The notes under the pieces: generated by a model | Told to the model about the DNA's origin: nothing | Seen by the model: the letters and a program-made list of their open reading frames with translations, nothing else | Database searches by the model: none | Source of the DNA: DATKSG01 sp035531775 | GTDB lineage: Bacteria > Actinomycetota > Acidimicrobiia > Acidimicrobiales > UBA8190 | Direction of reading: 5' to 3' | Assembly (NCBI GenBank): GCA_035531775.1 | Contig: DATKSG010000013.1 | Location: 1-22,583, forward strand | DNA length: 22,583 bases | Shown: positions 1-7,581 of the stretch, one piece after another | Numbering within the stretch: the stretch's first letter is position 1 | How the letters are laid out: each line of letters starts with the position of its first letter | Position numbers and translations under genes: made by a program

Positions 1-177
1 GCCCCGGCCAAGGCAACCAAGGCCCCCGCCCCGGCCAAGGCAACCAAGGCCCCCGCCCCGGCCAAGGCAACCAAGGCCCCGGCCAAGGCAACCAAGGCCC
101 CGGCCAAGGCAACCAGGGTCCCGGCCAAGGCAACCAAGGCCCCGGCCCCGGCCCCGGCCAAGGCAACCAAGGCCCCA
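1..177 (+). repeat. Seven-copy 21-30 bp tandem repeat at a gene 3' end
   Basis: The core AAGGCAACCAAGGCC recurs seven times. Copies are separated by one, two or three CCGGCC-type spacers, so the period is 21, 27 or 33 bp, always a multiple of three. One copy (near 110-120) carries two substitutions and the last copy decays into the gene end. This is a coding repeat expanding and contracting by whole codons, not a CRISPR array, because there are no unique spacers. Confidence 0.9.
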
Positions 178-201
178 GCCAGGAGAGCACGCCACCGCTG
201 A
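1..201 (+). CDS. 3' end of a gene with a Lys/Ala/Pro-rich repeat tail (partial, frame uncertain)
   Basis: Only the 3' end is present. Read from base 1, the 66 visible codons encode about seven copies of a basic KATKAPA-type motif and end in KAPARRARHR before TGA at 199-201. Such tails occur at the C-terminus of actinobacterial HU (HupB) and histone-H1-like nucleoid proteins, where they bind DNA non-specifically; HupB also ends in a KAPA plus arginine-rich segment. The identity of the globular domain cannot be seen. A second frame, from base 3 to TAA at 234-236, is also open and would encode GQGNQGP repeats. Base differences between repeat copies do not settle the choice: the AAG-GCC to AGG-GTC variant near 113-120 is silent in the GQGNQGP frame but gives K to R and A to V here, while the CCC/CCG variants are silent here. 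I prefer the basic frame for its higher GC3 and family resemblance. Confidence 0.5.
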   Translation, partial: APAKATKAPAPAKATKAPAPAKATKAPAKATKAPAKATRVPAKATKAPAPAPAKATKAPARRARHR

Positions 202-246
202 GGAAAGCGGCTCTACCTGTGGCTTCAGAAACCTAAGTCGCAAGAG

Positions 247-281
247 GACCGGGCTGGAACACCCGTGGTCGGGTGACTTTT
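247..281 (+). terminator. Possible hairpin terminator before the pilin operon
   Basis: GACCGGG (247-253) can pair with CCC-GT-GGTC (262-270) around the 8-nt loop 254-261, leaving a two-base bulge. A short T run (278-281) follows after a gap of seven bases. The T run is weak and distant, so this may only be a structured leader. The rest of the 202-375 gap holds no gene and no promoter I can defend. Confidence 0.25.
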
Positions 282-375
282 GTGCCGCTGTTGTCCTCAT
301 GATTGCCACGAAGAGTGTCGATACATCTCAAGTGGGATTGAGAGCGTCACGTGGTGTGGTGCTTGCGGCGCGGCG

Positions 376-2238
376 ATGAGTCGTTTGCGGGCAGCGTGGC
401 GCGCCCGGCGCCAAGGACACCACGTATCGGGCGAACAGTCGGGATTCGCCCTCGTCGAAGTGATCGTGGCATCGGCCATTCTTCTCATCTCGGTGGTGTC
501 GGTCGGAGCCGAGCTTGGAACCCAGTTCCTGAGCATCAGCACTTCCACCAACCAACAAGCGGCTGCCGGGCTGCTGAACCAAGCCATGGAGGAAGTCCGC
601 GCCCTTCCCTACACCTTTGTGACGACCGGTCTCAGCTTGGCGGATACGACTGTGACTTCGGACACCGTCAACATCCTGGTCTCAGGGCAGACCTGTAAGA
701 CCAACAACACTCATATCTGGCCACAACAGGAGGTAATCCCCTGCGCCGCCACCCAGGTCCAGGCGCCATTCAATCCGCACGTCTCGACCCAGCCGATTGA
801 CGGTGTGACCTACTCCGTCGCCGCTTATCCGTCGATCGATGCCACTGACACAGGCTCCGGTCCGAACGTCTACCGAGTCACAATCATCGTGAGCTGGCAT
901 TCGACCCAAGCAGGCCCCACACAGGTGAGTGCGCAGACCCTCGTGTACTCCGCTGCATCGGGATGCCTTACACAGACCAATCACCCGTTCGCCGCTCCAT
1001 GCCAACCCTTCCTCTATGCGGGAGGTTCTTCGGGTGGTGGTTACATCAATGTCACTCCGGACGCTTCGACCGGGAACACGCCAATCAGTGGTGATCCGTT
1101 CAACTCGATCGAGCTCATGCTTGCCACGGCCTCGACCTCGGAAGAGATCGAGCAAGTGTCCTCCATTACCGGCTCGGCCCAAACTTCCGGGGGGGCGATA
1201 AACGCCACGCAGTCGCAGAGCACGGGGTCGGTGGCCGGAACTGCTTCGGCCGACAACGATCCGGGCACGGCCCGCAACATGTCGAGCTCCGCTTCAGTAT
1301 CCCAATCGGCTTCCACCATCCAGGCCGCCGGTTCGGGCAGCAATGCGAACTGGATCTCGACCTCCCCGGGGACGGCAGACTCGGGTTCGTCGACGGCGAC
1401 GGCGAGTGCCTCCACCAGCCCTGCATGCAATGATCTCGCGGGCACTGCTCAAATGACCGGCCTTCCTTGCGGAAGCAGCAATGCCGCGTTGACAGGTTCC
1501 ACTGCGTCGCTGCTGATGGGCCTCTTCGCCCAGGGAGTCTCACTGGGGACGGCGACGATCGCCAGTGTGGCGGCTCAGCCATTCTCCAACGAGTCCTTCG
1601 TGGGCCGGTATGCCAGTTCTGGCAGCTCCTACTGTGGATCGACCAGCGGGGACGGCTGCGTGCACGCAGGGGCTCAGGAGTCCTTCGGGACGATTGAGTT
1701 GGCCGGTCTCCCAGCTCAGTTCATCACCGACGGCGCCGCCCCGCCTTCCTGGGGTGCAGGCCAAGCTCACTGCCCAGGCGGCAACTACCTGCTGGGAGTG
1801 ACCAGTTTCTCGGCGTCAGTGTCCAGCGAGAGTGGGATCAACGCCGCCAACCCTTCCGTCAACGTGCCTATGACCGGTGGAGCCACTCCGTACTTGTGCT
1901 ACTGGACATCCACCGGCTATGTAGCCGTGCCTATCACCTGGGGTGTGAGCACCCCGTCGGTCACCTTCCCGACCGTCAACGCCACCGACAGCAACGTTTC
2001 TACCGGCACCGTCACGGTCTCGATCACTCCAGAGCTCCAGTTGAATCCCACCGCCGCGACAACCAACCTCCCTTCGCAGTGCGCGTCGGTCTGCAGCTCT
2101 AGCGCCAGTGTGCCCTCGCCGGTGCAGGGGGATCTGATCTACGAGGTCACGCAAGGAAGCACGACGCTGGCCGACCTCGATATCCACGTGAACCTGGGCA
2201 ACTTGGCTGTGAACACCTCCTATCAGGCGGCACCATGA
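376..2238 (+). CDS. Prepilin-type protein, PilV-like minor pilin
   Basis: The 620-residue product starts with a basic 23-residue leader and a class III (type IV prepilin) cleavage site: glycine 23 followed by FALVEV, giving phenylalanine at +1 and glutamate at +5, then a hydrophobic helix to about residue 44. A prepilin peptidase would cut after the glycine and N-methylate the phenylalanine; the helix packs into the pilus core. The long exported body is rich in Ser, Thr, Ala and Gly, with a low-complexity stretch around 270-350 and scattered cysteine pairs that could form disulfides. ATG 376 was chosen because it leaves a normal-length charged leader; in-frame sequence upstream back to TTG 280 is cysteine-rich and unlike a leader. 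It overlaps the next gene by ATGA, and the PilV-PilW-PilX order suggests a minor-pilin operon. Body length far exceeds usual PilV (about 150-200), so the adhesive or surface role is inference. Confidence 0.8.
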   Translation: MSRLRAAWRARRQGHHVSGEQSGFALVEVIVASAILLISVVSVGAELGTQFLSISTSTNQQAAAGLLNQAMEEVRALPYTFVTTGLSLADTTVTSDTVNILVSGQTCKTNNTHIWPQQEVIPCAATQVQAPFNPHVSTQPIDGVTYSVAAYPSIDATDTGSGPNVYRVTIIVSWHSTQAGPTQVSAQTLVYSAASGCLTQTNHPFAAPCQPFLYAGGSSGGGYINVTPDASTGNTPISGDPFNSIELMLATASTSEEIEQVSSITGSAQTSGGAINATQSQSTGSVAGTASADNDPGTARNMSSSASVSQSASTIQAAGSGSNANWISTSPGTADSGSSTATASASTSPACNDLAGTAQMTGLPCGSSNAALTGSTASLLMGLFAQGVSLGTATIASVAAQPFSNESFVGRYASSGSSYCGSTSGDGCVHAGAQESFGTIELAGLPAQFITDGAAPPSWGAGQAHCPGGNYLLGVTSFSASVSSESGINAANPSVNVPMTGGATPYLCYWTSTGYVAVPITWGVSTPSVTFPTVNATDSNVSTGTVTVSITPELQLNPTAATTNLPSQCASVCSSSASVPSPVQGDLIYEVTQGSTTLADLDIHVNLGNLAVNTSYQAAP

Positions 2239-2951
2239 CGCCCACTGCACGTCGCGGCGCGTTCAGATTCGCTCCAACGGGAGGTGGCTGTCCCGACGAC
2301 GTCAGTGGCCAAGCCGGCTTCACGGTGGTCGAGCTGGTATTCGCAATGGCCATCATGATGGTGGTCCTGATAATGGGCCTCAAAGCCACCGGAAGCATGC
2401 TGAATGTCGAGACGCAGGCGATCGGGAAAGGTCAGGCCACTACCCAAGTCGTGGCCGCCATGTCGGAGTTGCGCCAGGAGATCGTCTCAGCCAACGTCCT
2501 CTTTGACCCTTCTGCCGAACACGACAGTAGCAACAACAACTTCGCCGGCTCCAACCCTGATGGCTCGAAGATCCCGGTTGGATGGTCGATGCGCATCTAC
2601 ACGCAGATCAACGGCACGCCGATGTGTGCACAGTGGAGGATTCTCAACACCGGAGTGCTTCAAACCCGAACGTGGTCGGACCTTTGGCAGAGCAACGGCA
2701 TCATCCACTCATGGGCCACCCTTTCGACCAGTGTGGTGAACTCCTCGGGATCAGGGTCGATCCCGTTTGTACTGGACGCAGGGCAGAACTACGGCGGATC
2801 CGCCAGCAGCCGGCTTATGGACATCGACTTGTTGGTCTCCACCAACGACTCGAGGGTGGTCCCGGTGGCGCTCCAGTCATCGATCGCCGCTCGCAACGCC
2901 GAGTACTACCCGCCGAACACCGGTGACTGCTACCCGGTCCCGACACCATGA
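2235..2951 (+). CDS. Prepilin-type protein, PilW-like minor pilin
   Basis: The 238-residue product has a 28-residue leader ending in GQAG, then FTVVELVFAMAIMMVV, a textbook type IV prepilin/pseudopilin N-terminus with phenylalanine at +1 and glutamate at +5. The hydrophobic helix runs to about residue 48 and is followed by a segment with heptad-like spacing (about 55-80) as in PilW and GspJ family proteins. The rest is a globular exported domain with two or three cysteines, including one near the C-terminus. The start ATG overlaps the stop of the PilV-like gene (ATGA at 2235-2238), implying translational coupling, and the gene ends in the same type of overlap with the PilX-like gene. In characterised systems PilW is a minor pilin that primes pilus assembly. 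Assignment rests on the N-terminus, length and gene order, since pilin bodies diverge quickly. Confidence 0.75.
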   Translation: MTPTARRGAFRFAPTGGGCPDDVSGQAGFTVVELVFAMAIMMVVLIMGLKATGSMLNVETQAIGKGQATTQVVAAMSELRQEIVSANVLFDPSAEHDSSNNNFAGSNPDGSKIPVGWSMRIYTQINGTPMCAQWRILNTGVLQTRTWSDLWQSNGIIHSWATLSTSVVNSSGSGSIPFVLDAGQNYGGSASSRLMDIDLLVSTNDSRVVPVALQSSIAARNAEYYPPNTGDCYPVPTP

Positions 2952-4453
2952 TCCGGCGAGCCGACGATAGCGGCATGATGGCCGTTACCGTGGCACTGGC
3001 CGTCAGTAGCGTCCTCAGCCTGAGCGCTGTGCTCACCTACCAGGTGGCGTCCAACAACCAAGGCGACGCTTCGCTCCGGCGCGTCCAGGCCCAGGCACTC
3101 GACGCGGCGGAGGGAGGCCTCAACCGGGCTTACCAGGCCGTACAAGAGGTCACTTCGGCATCTCAGCTTCCCTGCACGCTGGGCGAATCCTTGGTCACGC
3201 AGCCTTCACCGTCCTCCTATTCGGCCACCTTGAACTACTACGCCAACTTCCCACCGAGCGGGGCGGCCCTGACGTGCACGCCAGGACAGGGTGTGTCTTC
3301 GACTCCGCAGGCCTTGGAGATCATTTCCACTGGCACCAATGACACAACGAATGAGTTCATGGAGGCACTTGTCAAACTTACGTTGGCATCGACGACCGCC
3401 AGCGTGTTCGACCAAGCGATGTTCTCGAATCAGACGATGGCCGGGGCCAACAATGCGACCGTTGACGGCAACGTGGGTAACGATGCGAACATATATACGA
3501 ATGGAAATGAGGTCTGTGCCAACAACATGGTCGTGCAGGGAAGTGTCACGGTCGAAGGGACATTCAGTGGGGCCAACAACTGTACGATCGACGGCAACCT
3601 CGCTGCTGTGGGAAATATAGCAATGGCCAACAACACGTACATCGGGGGAAATGCAACCTCGAGCGGAAGTGGAGGCTGCGCCACACAGGGCAGTATCAGC
3701 ATGGCTAACAGTGCGGTCGTGCAGAAGAATGCGTTGGCGTACTGCACGATTACCCTGCTGAACAACAGCACGGTCAAGGGCAATCAGTACCCGAATGATG
3801 CGACCGTGGCCGGACCGTCGCCGGAAACGTTTCCAAGCATCCCGGAGCCGATCACGGGATCATCTGCCGCAGCCTCCTGGGCAGCCGCCGGGTACACGAA
3901 CCAGATCACCGACAACAATTGCCTACCCGCTGGGGTGTATCAGGACATCGCCAACATGGCAGCGACTAATCCCGTTCCGGCGCCCACCGTCATCATGACG
4001 ACGTGTGTGTTGGCGTGGGCCAACAATTCTTCCAACAGTTTGAGCCAGAACCTGGCTATCTTCTCTACCGGTGGCTTCACCATGGCCAACAACACGTCAT
4101 GGCAGTCGGTCAACAGCACAACCCACACTCTTTACTTGATTGTGCCAAGCAGCGTGGGTAGCACGACGACACAGTGCGTCGCCGGCCAACCCGGGATAAC
4201 GTTCGCCAACAACACTTCCTTTGCCAATACTTTGGACGTCCTCGACTACACGCCGTGCACCATCACTGTGGCCAACAACTCAACCGGTGTAGGCCAGGTA
4301 TACGGGGGAAACATCGTGGCTGCTAACAACTTCACCTCCCACTACTATCCGGTCCCGGCCGTTCCGGGCTCATCCGGTGGAGGGGCCAATGCCAGCGCCA
4401 CCACCATCGCCGTGGTCTACGAACGGCAGATCTCCTCGTTGGCACAAGCCTGA
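2948..4453 (+). CDS. PilX-like pilus protein with NN-rich repeat body
   Basis: The 501-residue product has a short leader (MIRRADDSG), a hydrophobic helix at about residues 10-32 and then a segment ending in ALDAAEGGLNRAYQAVQ, matching the AE-x-L hallmark of the PilX N-terminal family. It lacks glutamate at +5, as PilX-type pilins often do. From about residue 155 onward it contains around eleven repeats centred on ANN or similar, such as GANNCTIDGN and MANNTYIGGN, spaced about 15-25 residues in the first half. Alternating hydrophobic and small residues with G-N turns suggest a beta-solenoid, as proposed for bactofilin-like and other PilX bodies. Many repeats create N-x-S/T triplets. It is the third gene of the ATGA-coupled minor-pilin operon. 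No PilY1-like gene follows; fabZ comes next. Codons here are less GC-rich than in neighbouring genes, with an AT-rich patch at 3490-3512. Confidence 0.72.
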   Translation: MIRRADDSGMMAVTVALAVSSVLSLSAVLTYQVASNNQGDASLRRVQAQALDAAEGGLNRAYQAVQEVTSASQLPCTLGESLVTQPSPSSYSATLNYYANFPPSGAALTCTPGQGVSSTPQALEIISTGTNDTTNEFMEALVKLTLASTTASVFDQAMFSNQTMAGANNATVDGNVGNDANIYTNGNEVCANNMVVQGSVTVEGTFSGANNCTIDGNLAAVGNIAMANNTYIGGNATSSGSGGCATQGSISMANSAVVQKNALAYCTITLLNNSTVKGNQYPNDATVAGPSPETFPSIPEPITGSSAAASWAAAGYTNQITDNNCLPAGVYQDIANMAATNPVPAPTVIMTTCVLAWANNSSNSLSQNLAIFSTGGFTMANNTSWQSVNSTTHTLYLIVPSSVGSTTTQCVAGQPGITFANNTSFANTLDVLDYTPCTITVANNSTGVGQVYGGNIVAANNFTSHYYPVPAVPGSSGGGANASATTIAVVYERQISSLAQA

Positions 4454-4478
4454 CCGACGCGGGGTAACGTCGTCGGCC

Positions 4479-4898
4479 GTGCCCAGGCCTGAAGACGTAC
4501 TGCCCCATCGTCACCCGTTCCTCCTGGTCGACGAGGTGGTCGAACTGGAACCGGGGAGTCGAGCCCTCGGTCGCTGGTCGCTCAGTGGTCAGGAGGCCTT
4601 CTTCGGCGGGCACTTCCCCGGTCGGCCCACGCTGCCGGGGGTATTGATGGTGGAGTCGCTGGCCCAACTCGGCGCTATCGCCGTGCTGTCGGATACCCGT
4701 TACCGCGGCAAACTGCCCCTCTTCGGTGGGATTGACCGCGCACGGTTCCGCCGACAGGTCCTGCCGGGAGAAATCCTCGACCTCGAGGTCGAGCTCGGCC
4801 GCCTGTCAGCTCGTTCCGGGACCGGCCATGGACGAGCCAGCGTCGATGGTGCGACTGCGTGTGAGGTCGACCTGCTCTTCGTAATCGTCGATGCGTGA
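4479..4898 (+). CDS. fabZ: 3-hydroxyacyl-ACP dehydratase FabZ
   Basis: FabZ removes water from 3-hydroxyacyl-acyl-carrier protein to give trans-2-enoyl-ACP in type II fatty acid synthesis in the cytoplasm. The 139-residue product has the hotdog-fold signatures: LPHRHPFLLVDEV at the N-terminus and FFGGHFPGRPTLPGVLMVE, where His45 and Glu59 are the catalytic pair with the same 14-residue spacing as in the E. coli enzyme. GTG 4479 was chosen because it gives the usual family length and begins just before the conserved LPHRHPF; the in-frame ATG at 4377 would add 34 low-complexity residues and overlap the PilX-like gene. It starts 25 nt after that gene and ends 24 nt before xth. No other fatty-acid synthesis gene is nearby, and no clear Shine-Dalgarno sequence is seen. 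Confidence 0.88.
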   Translation: MPRPEDVLPHRHPFLLVDEVVELEPGSRALGRWSLSGQEAFFGGHFPGRPTLPGVLMVESLAQLGAIAVLSDTRYRGKLPLFGGIDRARFRRQVLPGEILDLEVELGRLSARSGTGHGRASVDGATACEVDLLFVIVDA

Positions 4899-4922
4899 TC
4901 TAACGGGGCAGACTTGGCCGTG

Positions 4923-5693
4923 ATGCGCATCGCCACCTGGAACGTCAATTCTCTCATGGCCCGATTGCCACGGGTCGAGGAGTGGATCGGATACGCCCAG
5001 CCCGACGTGCTGTGCATGCAGGAGACGAAGATTGCCGACGGAGGCTTTCCTGCCCTGGCACTTTCAGCGCTCGGCTACGACGTCGCGTTCCACGGCGACG
5101 GCCGGTGGAATGGGGTGGCCATTGCCAGCCGGATCGGGCTCTCGGATATCCGGAAGGGTTTTGACTCCGTAGCCGACAACCAGGGGTGTCGCCTGATCAG
5201 CGCCACGTGTGGCGGCGTCAGAATCCACAGCGTGTATGTCCCCAACGGGCGGTCAGTGGACAGTGAGCATTACGCGGCCAAGCTCAAGTGGCTCGAGGAA
5301 CTGCGGCAGCTGGTCGATAGGTGTTACCTGGCTTCCGATGACATTGTCGTGGCCGGCGATTTCAACGTGGCTCCCGACGATCGCGACGTGTGGGACCCAG
5401 CTGCGGCGAGTGAGGGCACCCATGTCACCGAACCTGAGCGAAACGCCCTGAAGGCGATGGAGCAGTGGGGGTTGATCGACGGGTTCCGGCTTCATTACCA
5501 ACAGGACAAGCTGTTCTCCTGGTGGGACTACCGCGCCGGGCACTTCCACAAGCATGTCGGAATGCGAATCGACCTGCTCCTGTTGAGCCAGAGCCTGGCT
5601 GAGCGTTGCCGGTACGCCCTGATCGACCGCAATGCCCGCAAGGGTCAGCAGCCATCTGATCACGCCCCGGTCTTCGTCGACATCGACGACTGA
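4923..5693 (+). CDS. xth: Exodeoxyribonuclease III (AP endonuclease)
   Basis: The 256-residue product is a full-length ExoIII of the endonuclease/exonuclease/phosphatase fold, which incises DNA at abasic sites and removes 3'-blocking groups in base excision repair. Visible motifs are WNVNSL with Asn7, QETK with metal-binding Glu34, a conserved SVYVPNG segment, GDFNVAP carrying the catalytic Asp and Asn, the RIDLLLLS region, and the C-terminal SDHAP with the catalytic Asp-His. Numbering of Asn7 and Glu34 matches E. coli ExoIII when ATG 4923 is used; in-frame TTG 4914 and GTG 4920 are possible but add nothing recognisable. It follows fabZ by 24 nt and converges with the helicase gene. Its 3' end, including the stop codon, is duplicated as a 20-bp-period repeat. 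Confidence 0.92.
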   Translation: MRIATWNVNSLMARLPRVEEWIGYAQPDVLCMQETKIADGGFPALALSALGYDVAFHGDGRWNGVAIASRIGLSDIRKGFDSVADNQGCRLISATCGGVRIHSVYVPNGRSVDSEHYAAKLKWLEELRQLVDRCYLASDDIVVAGDFNVAPDDRDVWDPAAASEGTHVTEPERNALKAMEQWGLIDGFRLHYQQDKLFSWWDYRAGHFHKHVGMRIDLLLLSQSLAERCRYALIDRNARKGQQPSDHAPVFVDIDD

Positions 5694-5714
5694 CTGTCGA
5701 CATCGACGCCTGAC
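5676..5714 (+). repeat. Tandem duplication of the xth 3' end, including its stop codon
   Basis: The 19-mer GTCGACATCGACGACTGAC (5676-5694) recurs at 5696-5714 with one mismatch, a period of 20 bp. The first copy encodes VDIDD plus the stop of xth; the second copy lies outside the gene, and its TGA is in another frame. It occupies half of the short gap before the convergent helicase gene. Confidence 0.85.
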
Positions 5715-5728
5715 CGTTGGCTACAGCC

Positions 5729-7558
5729 TCAGCCAGCGGCCAGCAGTCGGGTTCGCATGTCCGAGATGCGACGGACCGCCCCCTCGGGGTCGGGCGTCGA
5801 GGTGGTCGATGCCACCACTACGCGCACCGGCGTGAGCAGCGGCGAAGCTTCTCGTCCGTCCTTGTCGGCTCCGTCGCTCCGGGCCCAGGAACACATCAGC
5901 TCCCGGCCGGCGCGTGTCATGGCCACGTAGAGCAGCCTCCGCTCCTCGTCCTTGGCTGCCGCAGTGCGAGCGTAGGAAAGGGGGACGGTGCCGTCTTCGA
6001 GCCCCACGACCGCCACGGCTTCCCACTCCAGGCCCTTGGCTCGGTGGAAAGTGGCTAGTTCGACCGCATCGTTCGCCCCGGCGTCGTCCTCCAGGGCGCC
6101 TGGGTTGGCGTTCAGCCAAGCCACGAAGCCCCCGATGGTCGGGCCGGGCTCGTCCATGGCGTGCTCGTCCACCAATCCCTCGAGCGCTATCAGGACATCA
6201 TTGGCCACCATCATGTCGGTCGGGCCACGAGAAGGTGCACATGCCATGGCTTCATCGACGGCATCCAGCAGAGCCGACCGGGCCGGAAGGCGCCGGTCCA
6301 TGGCCCGCAGAACGCGAATGGCGCCGGCCATGACCTGCGAGGTCCGTTGTCTCGACGCCATCCGGAAGGGAATACCGGCCACTCGCAGGGCATCGGCGAC
6401 GGGTTGGAGACGGGCGTTGGTGCGAGCCAACACCGCCATTTGATTCCACGGGCGGCCGGGCCTGTGCGACGACCTCAGCCACCGGGCCACCGCCGCCGCC
6501 TCGTCCCTTTCGTCCTCGAACCCGATGATCGACGGCTCCACCCCCTCCGGAGACTGGGCCGAGGGGCGGGGCCGATCTTCGACAGGATCGTCGAGCACGG
6601 CGCCGGCAGCGGCCACGATCCGGGACGAAGACCGGTGGTTCTCGTCGAGGTGCAGCACGGCCATGGCGGGGACCAACTCCGGAAGGCGTCCGAGAAGTGA
6701 GGGGTCGGCCCCATTCCACGCATAGATCGTTTGGCGTTGGTCGCCGACAACGCACAAGTCGTGGCGATCACCACGCCATGCTTGAATGAGACGCCATTGA
6801 GCCGGGTTAACGTCCTGAAACTCGTCGATGAAGAGGTGGCGGATTCGCCACCGGAGAGCATTTGCCGACAGCCCTCCCTGTTCGATCATCTCGGCGCACT
6901 GCACGATCAGGTCATCTAGGTCGAGCACGCCTCGTCGGCGCTTCGTCCGCTCGTACTCCACCATGATCTCGGCCGCGGCGCCGCTATCGAGACCAGGAGC
7001 TCGGCCCCAACGGGCGGCTTGTTCGGGATAGTGCTCGGGAACGATCATCCGGGCCCGTGCCCAGCTCAACTCGGTGTTCACCGCCCGGTGCAGGTCTCCG
7101 TAACCGGGCCCGAGGACGGACTCGGTCGCCTGGCGCACGAGCCGGCTCGGGTCGCCGAGCAGCGTCGGCGCAGGGACTCCCGTATCGGCCCAATGGCGCC
7201 GCAGCTGGCGATAGGCCGCACCGTGGAATGTCCCGGCCCATGGCCCAGGGCCCAACCCGAGCCGAGTGAGCCGCGACCACAGCTCGGCAGCTGCCTTGCG
7301 GGTGAAGGTGACCACCAGGATGTGCTCGGGGTCGGCCGACCCAGTCCGGGCACGCCAGGCCACGCGTCTGGTCAGGACCGTAGTCTTCCCCGATCCGGCA
7401 CCGGCCACGATGCAAAGAGCCTCGTTCTCGCACGTCACCGCAGCCACCTGCGATGGCGAAAGGCCGACAAGAAGGCCCTCGGGCCGCAGTGGTCCCACGT
7501 CCCGACCGTATCGGTCGGCTGTAGCACGCAGGCGGACCTGGGCCGACGCCGGGCGCAC
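5729..7558 (-). CDS. UvrD2-like superfamily 1A DNA helicase
   Basis: The 609-residue product carries the full set of UvrD/PcrA/Rep helicase motifs: Q-motif LSPSQ, Walker A GAGSGKTTVL, motif Ia VTFTRKAAAE, motif II FIDEFQDV, motif III VVGDQRQTIYAWNGA, motif IV around LARTNARL, motif V TFHRAKGLEWEAV and motif VI ERRLLYVAMTRA. These proteins unwind DNA 3' to 5' using ATP in repair and replication-fork maintenance. The TFHGAAYRQLRRHW segment and the sequence around motifs V and VI resemble mycobacterial UvrD2, but that enzyme is about 700 residues with a C-terminal HRDC domain, which is absent here. The start is GTG at 7558; AGGAGG lies about 17 nt upstream, a long spacing, so translation could be inefficient or the start slightly different. 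It is divergent from the hydrolase gene with only 23 bp between start codons. Confidence 0.88.
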   Translation of the reverse strand: MRPASAQVRLRATADRYGRDVGPLRPEGLLVGLSPSQVAAVTCENEALCIVAGAGSGKTTVLTRRVAWRARTGSADPEHILVVTFTRKAAAELWSRLTRLGLGPGPWAGTFHGAAYRQLRRHWADTGVPAPTLLGDPSRLVRQATESVLGPGYGDLHRAVNTELSWARARMIVPEHYPEQAARWGRAPGLDSGAAAEIMVEYERTKRRRGVLDLDDLIVQCAEMIEQGGLSANALRWRIRHLFIDEFQDVNPAQWRLIQAWRGDRHDLCVVGDQRQTIYAWNGADPSLLGRLPELVPAMAVLHLDENHRSSSRIVAAAGAVLDDPVEDRPRPSAQSPEGVEPSIIGFEDERDEAAAVARWLRSSHRPGRPWNQMAVLARTNARLQPVADALRVAGIPFRMASRQRTSQVMAGAIRVLRAMDRRLPARSALLDAVDEAMACAPSRGPTDMMVANDVLIALEGLVDEHAMDEPGPTIGGFVAWLNANPGALEDDAGANDAVELATFHRAKGLEWEAVAVVGLEDGTVPLSYARTAAAKDEERRLLYVAMTRAGRELMCSWARSDGADKDGREASPLLTPVRVVVASTTSTPDPEGAVRRISDMRTRLLAAG

Positions 7559-7566
7559 CTGCCCGC

Positions 7567-7572
7567 TAGCCT
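7567..7572 (+). promoter_or_regulatory. Candidate -10 element (TAGCCT) for the hydrolase gene
   Basis: TAGCCT ends 9 nt before ATG 7582, and no plus-strand Shine-Dalgarno lies between, so the mRNA would be leaderless or nearly so. No -35 consensus is visible. The same arrangement occurs before other genes here, which is the main support. Confidence 0.35.
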
Positions 7573-7581
7573 GCCCTCCTG

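Noticed and set aside
1..177. CRISPR-like array at the window start
   Set aside because: The repeats are contiguous coding repeats without unique spacers and no cas gene is present.
205..275. Possible cyclic-di-GMP-I (GEMM) riboswitch before the pilin operon
   Set aside because: GTCGCAAGAGG and GGTCGGGTGAC loosely resemble parts of the consensus, but the conserved 5' block with GGCAAACC and the expected pairing are missing. A covariance-model search would settle it.
4377..4478. Earlier ATG start for fabZ at 4377
   Set aside because: It would add 34 Pro/Arg/Ser-rich residues overlapping the PilX-like gene by 77 bp; GTG 4479 gives the normal FabZ length.
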